Below are positions 62,973-64,000 of a stretch of 64,000 nucleotides of DNA, one piece after another; the first letter of the stretch is position 1, and the number at the start of each line of letters is the position of its first letter. The notes under the pieces are model-generated. The model did not search any database. It was given only the letters and a program-made list of their open reading frames with translations, and was not told where the DNA came from. Location: assembly GCF_003070885.1 (NCBI RefSeq), contig NZ_CP028913.1, forward strand, positions 2,294,001 through 2,358,000, written 5' to 3'. Both the position numbers and the translations under genes were made by a program. Source of the stretch: Agromyces badenianii. Lineage in GTDB: Bacteria; Actinomycetota; Actinomycetes; Actinomycetales; Microbacteriaceae.

Positions 62973-63518
62973 TCAGTGGATGAGGGCCTTCATCAGGATC
63001 ATCGCCAACCCGAACGCAGCGGTGCCGACGGCCCCGGCGAGCCGAATCGGCCACGGCGAACCGCGGCGCGCAAAGGCGATCCAGCCGAGCACGGCGAGCA
63101 CTATGACCCCGACCCAGAGAGCGATCCACATGGCGACGGAGTCGTCGACGGCTTTCGTGGCCCCGAGCAGCAGGATGAACGACGGGATCAACGCCGAGGC
63201 CACCAGTCCCAGCGAGCGCTTGAACGACCCGAGGAACGCCTCGCGGATCCCGATGACGCGGCCGTGCTCGACCCCGTGGCGGGCGACGGTGCCGGCGTAG
63301 ACGTGGGCGAGCCAGAACACGACGACGGTGAGGATGACCTGCCAGAAGACCTGCCACGAGCTCGCTCCATGGCTGCCGGCCACCACGATCATGCCCGAGA
63401 CGAGGATGACGCCGTAGATGGACTCCTCGGTGACGAAGGTGGTGCGCACCAACCTGCTCGCGAGCGACGGCTGCGTATGCAGCGGCGCCGCCGAACCGGC
63501 ATCCGATGACTCGCTCAT
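62973..63518 (-). CDS. Small integral membrane protein of unknown function
   Basis: 181 residues with about five membrane helices (from near 35: IYGVILVSGMIVVAGS to the end GTAAFGLAMILMKALIH). The N-terminal 28 residues are soluble. No catalytic motif stands out. ATG at 63518 has AAGGTG 6 bases upstream; a GTG three codons before it is less well placed. The gene lies directly after the sucD terminator. Confidence 0.72.
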   Translation of the reverse strand: MSESSDAGSAAPLHTQPSLASRLVRTTFVTEESIYGVILVSGMIVVAGSHGASSWQVFWQVILTVVVFWLAHVYAGTVARHGVEHGRVIGIREAFLGSFKRSLGLVASALIPSFILLLGATKAVDDSVAMWIALWVGVIVLAVLGWIAFARRGSPWPIRLAGAVGTAAFGLAMILMKALIH

Positions 63519-63563
63519 GACACTCACCTTCTCACGTCCGCCGCATCCATGGGGCTGACGCAG

Positions 63564-63596
63564 GAGGGCCCCGTCGGCGACGCCGACGGGGCCCTC
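63564..63596 (-). terminator. Terminator of the sucC-sucD operon
   Basis: Perfect 15-bp stem (63564-63578 with 63582-63596) with a 3-base loop GAC, 15 bases after the sucD stop. Confidence 0.85.
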
Positions 63597-63611
63597 GAGT
63601 GAGCTGAAGCT

Positions 63612-64000
<389 letters not shown>

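Overview
The window is GC-rich actinobacterial chromosome, most likely from the family Microbacteriaceae (an Agromyces- or Microbacterium-like organism). The evidence is strong G/C at third codon positions, dense ATGA/GTGA gene overlaps, a SigK-RskA-DipZ-fasciclin block, a MarP-type periplasmic protease, a PerM-PurN-PurH block next to sucD, an F420-type luciferase-like oxidoreductase, and many genes with a TAGGCT-like -10 hexamer only 6-8 bases before the start codon, the mark of leaderless transcription. I see no insertion sequence, prophage, CRISPR array or rRNA. There is one tRNA gene, tRNA-Lys(TTT).

Layout. 1-2.4 kb: the end of the phosphate ABC transporter (pstC-pstA-pstB). 2.4-5.8 kb: a class IV aminotransferase, a conserved actinobacterial protein, tRNA-Lys, a DUF1508 protein and a luciferase-like oxidoreductase. 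5.9-10 kb: rskA-sigK-dipZ, divergent from a fasciclin lipoprotein; two matching SigK-like promoters lie back to back between them. 10.1-15.6 kb: MarP and a galactose locus (galM-deoR diverging from galT-galK). 15.7-18.1 kb: YbaK protein, amino-acid permease and gamma carbonic anhydrase. 18.1-21.9 kb: a nonulosonic (sialic-type) acid cluster. 21.9-24.4 kb: folD and glyA behind a ZTP riboswitch.

24.5-42.4 kb is largely amino-sugar catabolism, split into two opposed arms. The plus arm has GH20 hexosaminidase, SIS protein, ROK kinase, a 38-codon PfkB remnant, DeoR regulator and nagA. The minus arm has a ROK repressor, solute-binding protein, two permeases, GH3 glycosidase, ROK kinase and nagB. 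NagA occurs only in one arm and NagB only in the other, so together they make one pathway from chito-oligosaccharide to fructose-6-phosphate; no ABC ATPase is encoded here. Between the arms lie a large sigma factor/anti-sigma/extracellular-domain fusion, purU and a small membrane protein.

42.5-64 kb: a P1B-type metal ATPase, icd, a GNAT acetyltransferase, an alkyltransferase-like protein, a NarL-type two-component system, a two-gene ABC exporter behind a leader peptide, a membrane-anchored dimethylarginine-hydrolase-like enzyme, a Leu/Val/Phe dehydrogenase with a structured 5' UTR, then purH-purN, an APC permease, perM, two membrane proteins and the 3' part of sucD.

The most unusual items are the mirrored SigK promoters, the three-way-junction UTR that pairs with the Shine-Dalgarno sequence of the amino-acid dehydrogenase gene, the attenuator-like leader before the ABC exporter, the sigma fusion, the duplicated purN promoter/start region, and a dispersed CGGATGCCGC word that also forms inverted pairs inside terminators.
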